DNA of 13,850 nt. Source: Burkholderiales bacterium (GTDB lineage Bacteria > Pseudomonadota > Gammaproteobacteria > Burkholderiales > Usitatibacteraceae). This document shows positions 13,169-13,850 of this stretch, piece after piece. The notes below the pieces were generated by a model. The model had not been told where the DNA came from, ran no database searches, and saw only the letters and a program-made list of their open reading frames with translations. Positions within the stretch are counted from its first letter, which is position 1; every line of letters starts with the position of its first letter. The DNA lies in NCBI GenBank assembly GCA_014378085.1, contig JACMOJ010000028.1, positions 1 through 13,850 of the forward strand, given 5' to 3'. The translations under genes were made by a program, and so were the position numbers.

Positions 13169-13850
13169 CTACCCGCGTCGTTTCGACAGAAACACCAAAC
13201 GCTCGAACAAATGCACGTCTTGTTCGTTTTTAATGAGCGCGCCGTACATCGGCGGAATCAATTTGTTGGTGTCGCCGGATTTCAACGCCTCAACCGGAAT
13301 GTCTTCTGCTATCAGCAGCTTAATCCAATCAAGCAGTTCGGAGGTTGACGGTTTTTTCTTTAGCCCGGGCAGTTCACGGATATCAAAAAACACTTCCAGT
13401 GCTTCTTTCAACAACGCTTTTTTCAGTCCGGGAAAATGCACATCCACGATTTGCTGCATGGTGTCCCGATCGGGGAACCGGATGTAATGAAAGAAACAGC
13501 GGCGTAAAAACGCGTCCGGCAGTTCCTTTTCGTTATTGCTGGTGATAAAAATAATCGGCCGGTGTTTGGCTTTGATGGTCTCACGCGTTTCGTAACAGTA
13601 GAACTCCATCCGATCCAGCTCGCGCAGCAAGTCGTTGGGGAATTCAATGTCGGCTTTGTCAATTTCGTCAATCAGCAACACCACTTGTTCGTCAGCCGTA
13701 AACGCTTCCCACAACATGCCCTTGTGAATGTAGTTGCGAATATCTTTGACTTTCTCGTCACCGAGCTGCGAATCCCGCAGGCGAGACACGGCGTCATATT
13801 CGTAGAGGCCCTGCTGCGCCTTAGTGGTGGATTTAATGTGCCACTGCAGC
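13169..13850 (-). CDS. MoxR-family AAA+ ATPase (5' truncated)
   Basis: The frame is open to the window edge, so only the last 226 residues are visible; the Walker A motif is outside. The first codons read LQWHIKSTTKAQQGLYEYDAV, a conserved MoxR stretch, followed by SRLRDSQLGD. Walker B is VVLLIDEIDKAD, sensor 1 is IIFITSNNEKELPDAF, and LRRCFFHYIRF carries the arginine-finger region. The C-terminal helical lid follows (RELPGLKKKPSTSELLDWI, PPMYGALIKNEQDVHLFERL). MoxR ATPases use ATP hydrolysis to remodel client proteins together with VWA partners. Here the partner is encoded 12 bp downstream. An internal GTG at 13787-13789 is not the start, because conserved sequence continues upstream of it. 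Total family length is about 280 residues, so roughly 55 residues are missing. Confidence 0.92.
   Translation of the reverse strand, partial: LQWHIKSTTKAQQGLYEYDAVSRLRDSQLGDEKVKDIRNYIHKGMLWEAFTADEQVVLLIDEIDKADIEFPNDLLRELDRMEFYCYETRETIKAKHRPIIFITSNNEKELPDAFLRRCFFHYIRFPDRDTMQQIVDVHFPGLKKALLKEALEVFFDIRELPGLKKKPSTSELLDWIKLLIAEDIPVEALKSGDTNKLIPPMYGALIKNEQDVHLFERLVFLSKRRG

Noticed and set aside
13787..13789. GTG as the true start of the MoxR gene
   Set aside because: Conserved MoxR sequence (KSTTKAQQGLYEYDAV) continues upstream to the window edge, so the gene is truncated there.

Overview
The window looks like a stretch of ordinary proteobacterial chromosome, most likely from a betaproteobacterium. 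This is an inference from gene content: an NhaR-like LysR regulator, an exported LigE-type ATP-dependent DNA ligase, a TIGR03643/DUF2805 small protein, a MoxR/CoxE-like VWA pair, and CHASE2 and FecR/LysM signalling proteins. No marker gene fixes the taxon. Base composition is moderately GC-rich. I see no tRNA, rRNA, CRISPR array, transposase or phage gene. Coding density is high, and the few intergenic gaps contain short repeats and dyads.

Layout. Positions 1-723 (+) hold the 3' part of a LysR-type regulator. It converges with a small DUF2805-like gene (743-997, -), which follows an exported ATP-dependent DNA ligase (1141-2163, -). A divergent spacer of about 250 bp, carrying a 7-bp inverted repeat, leads into a CHASE2-domain class III nucleotidyl cyclase (2410-4671, +). 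A metallo-beta-lactamase-fold hydrolase follows (4810-5940, +). A convergent, structured spacer then separates it from a long block on the minus strand.

The minus-strand block, in order of transcription, starts with a truncated MoxR AAA+ ATPase (13850-13169) and a CoxE-like VWA protein (13156-11969). Next come an OmpR-type response regulator (11834-11115), an exported LysM+FecR protein with Fn3-like repeats (10923-9241), a CHASE2-PAS-histidine kinase (9047-6609) and a GNAT acetyltransferase (6603-6073). About 20 units of a heptanucleotide repeat fill most of the gap between the FecR gene and the kinase gene.

How the genes may work together. The response regulator, the LysM/FecR protein and the CHASE2 kinase look like one envelope-sensing module. 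The LysM domain would hold the FecR protein on peptidoglycan, the periplasmic CHASE2 domain of the kinase would read its state, and the kinase would phosphorylate the regulator. A second CHASE2 receptor about 2 kb away has a cyclase output instead, so the locus may couple one kind of extracytoplasmic signal to both phosphotransfer and a cyclic nucleotide. Domain identities are seen in the sequence. The wiring is inference. The MoxR-VWA pair is a separate chaperone-like unit.
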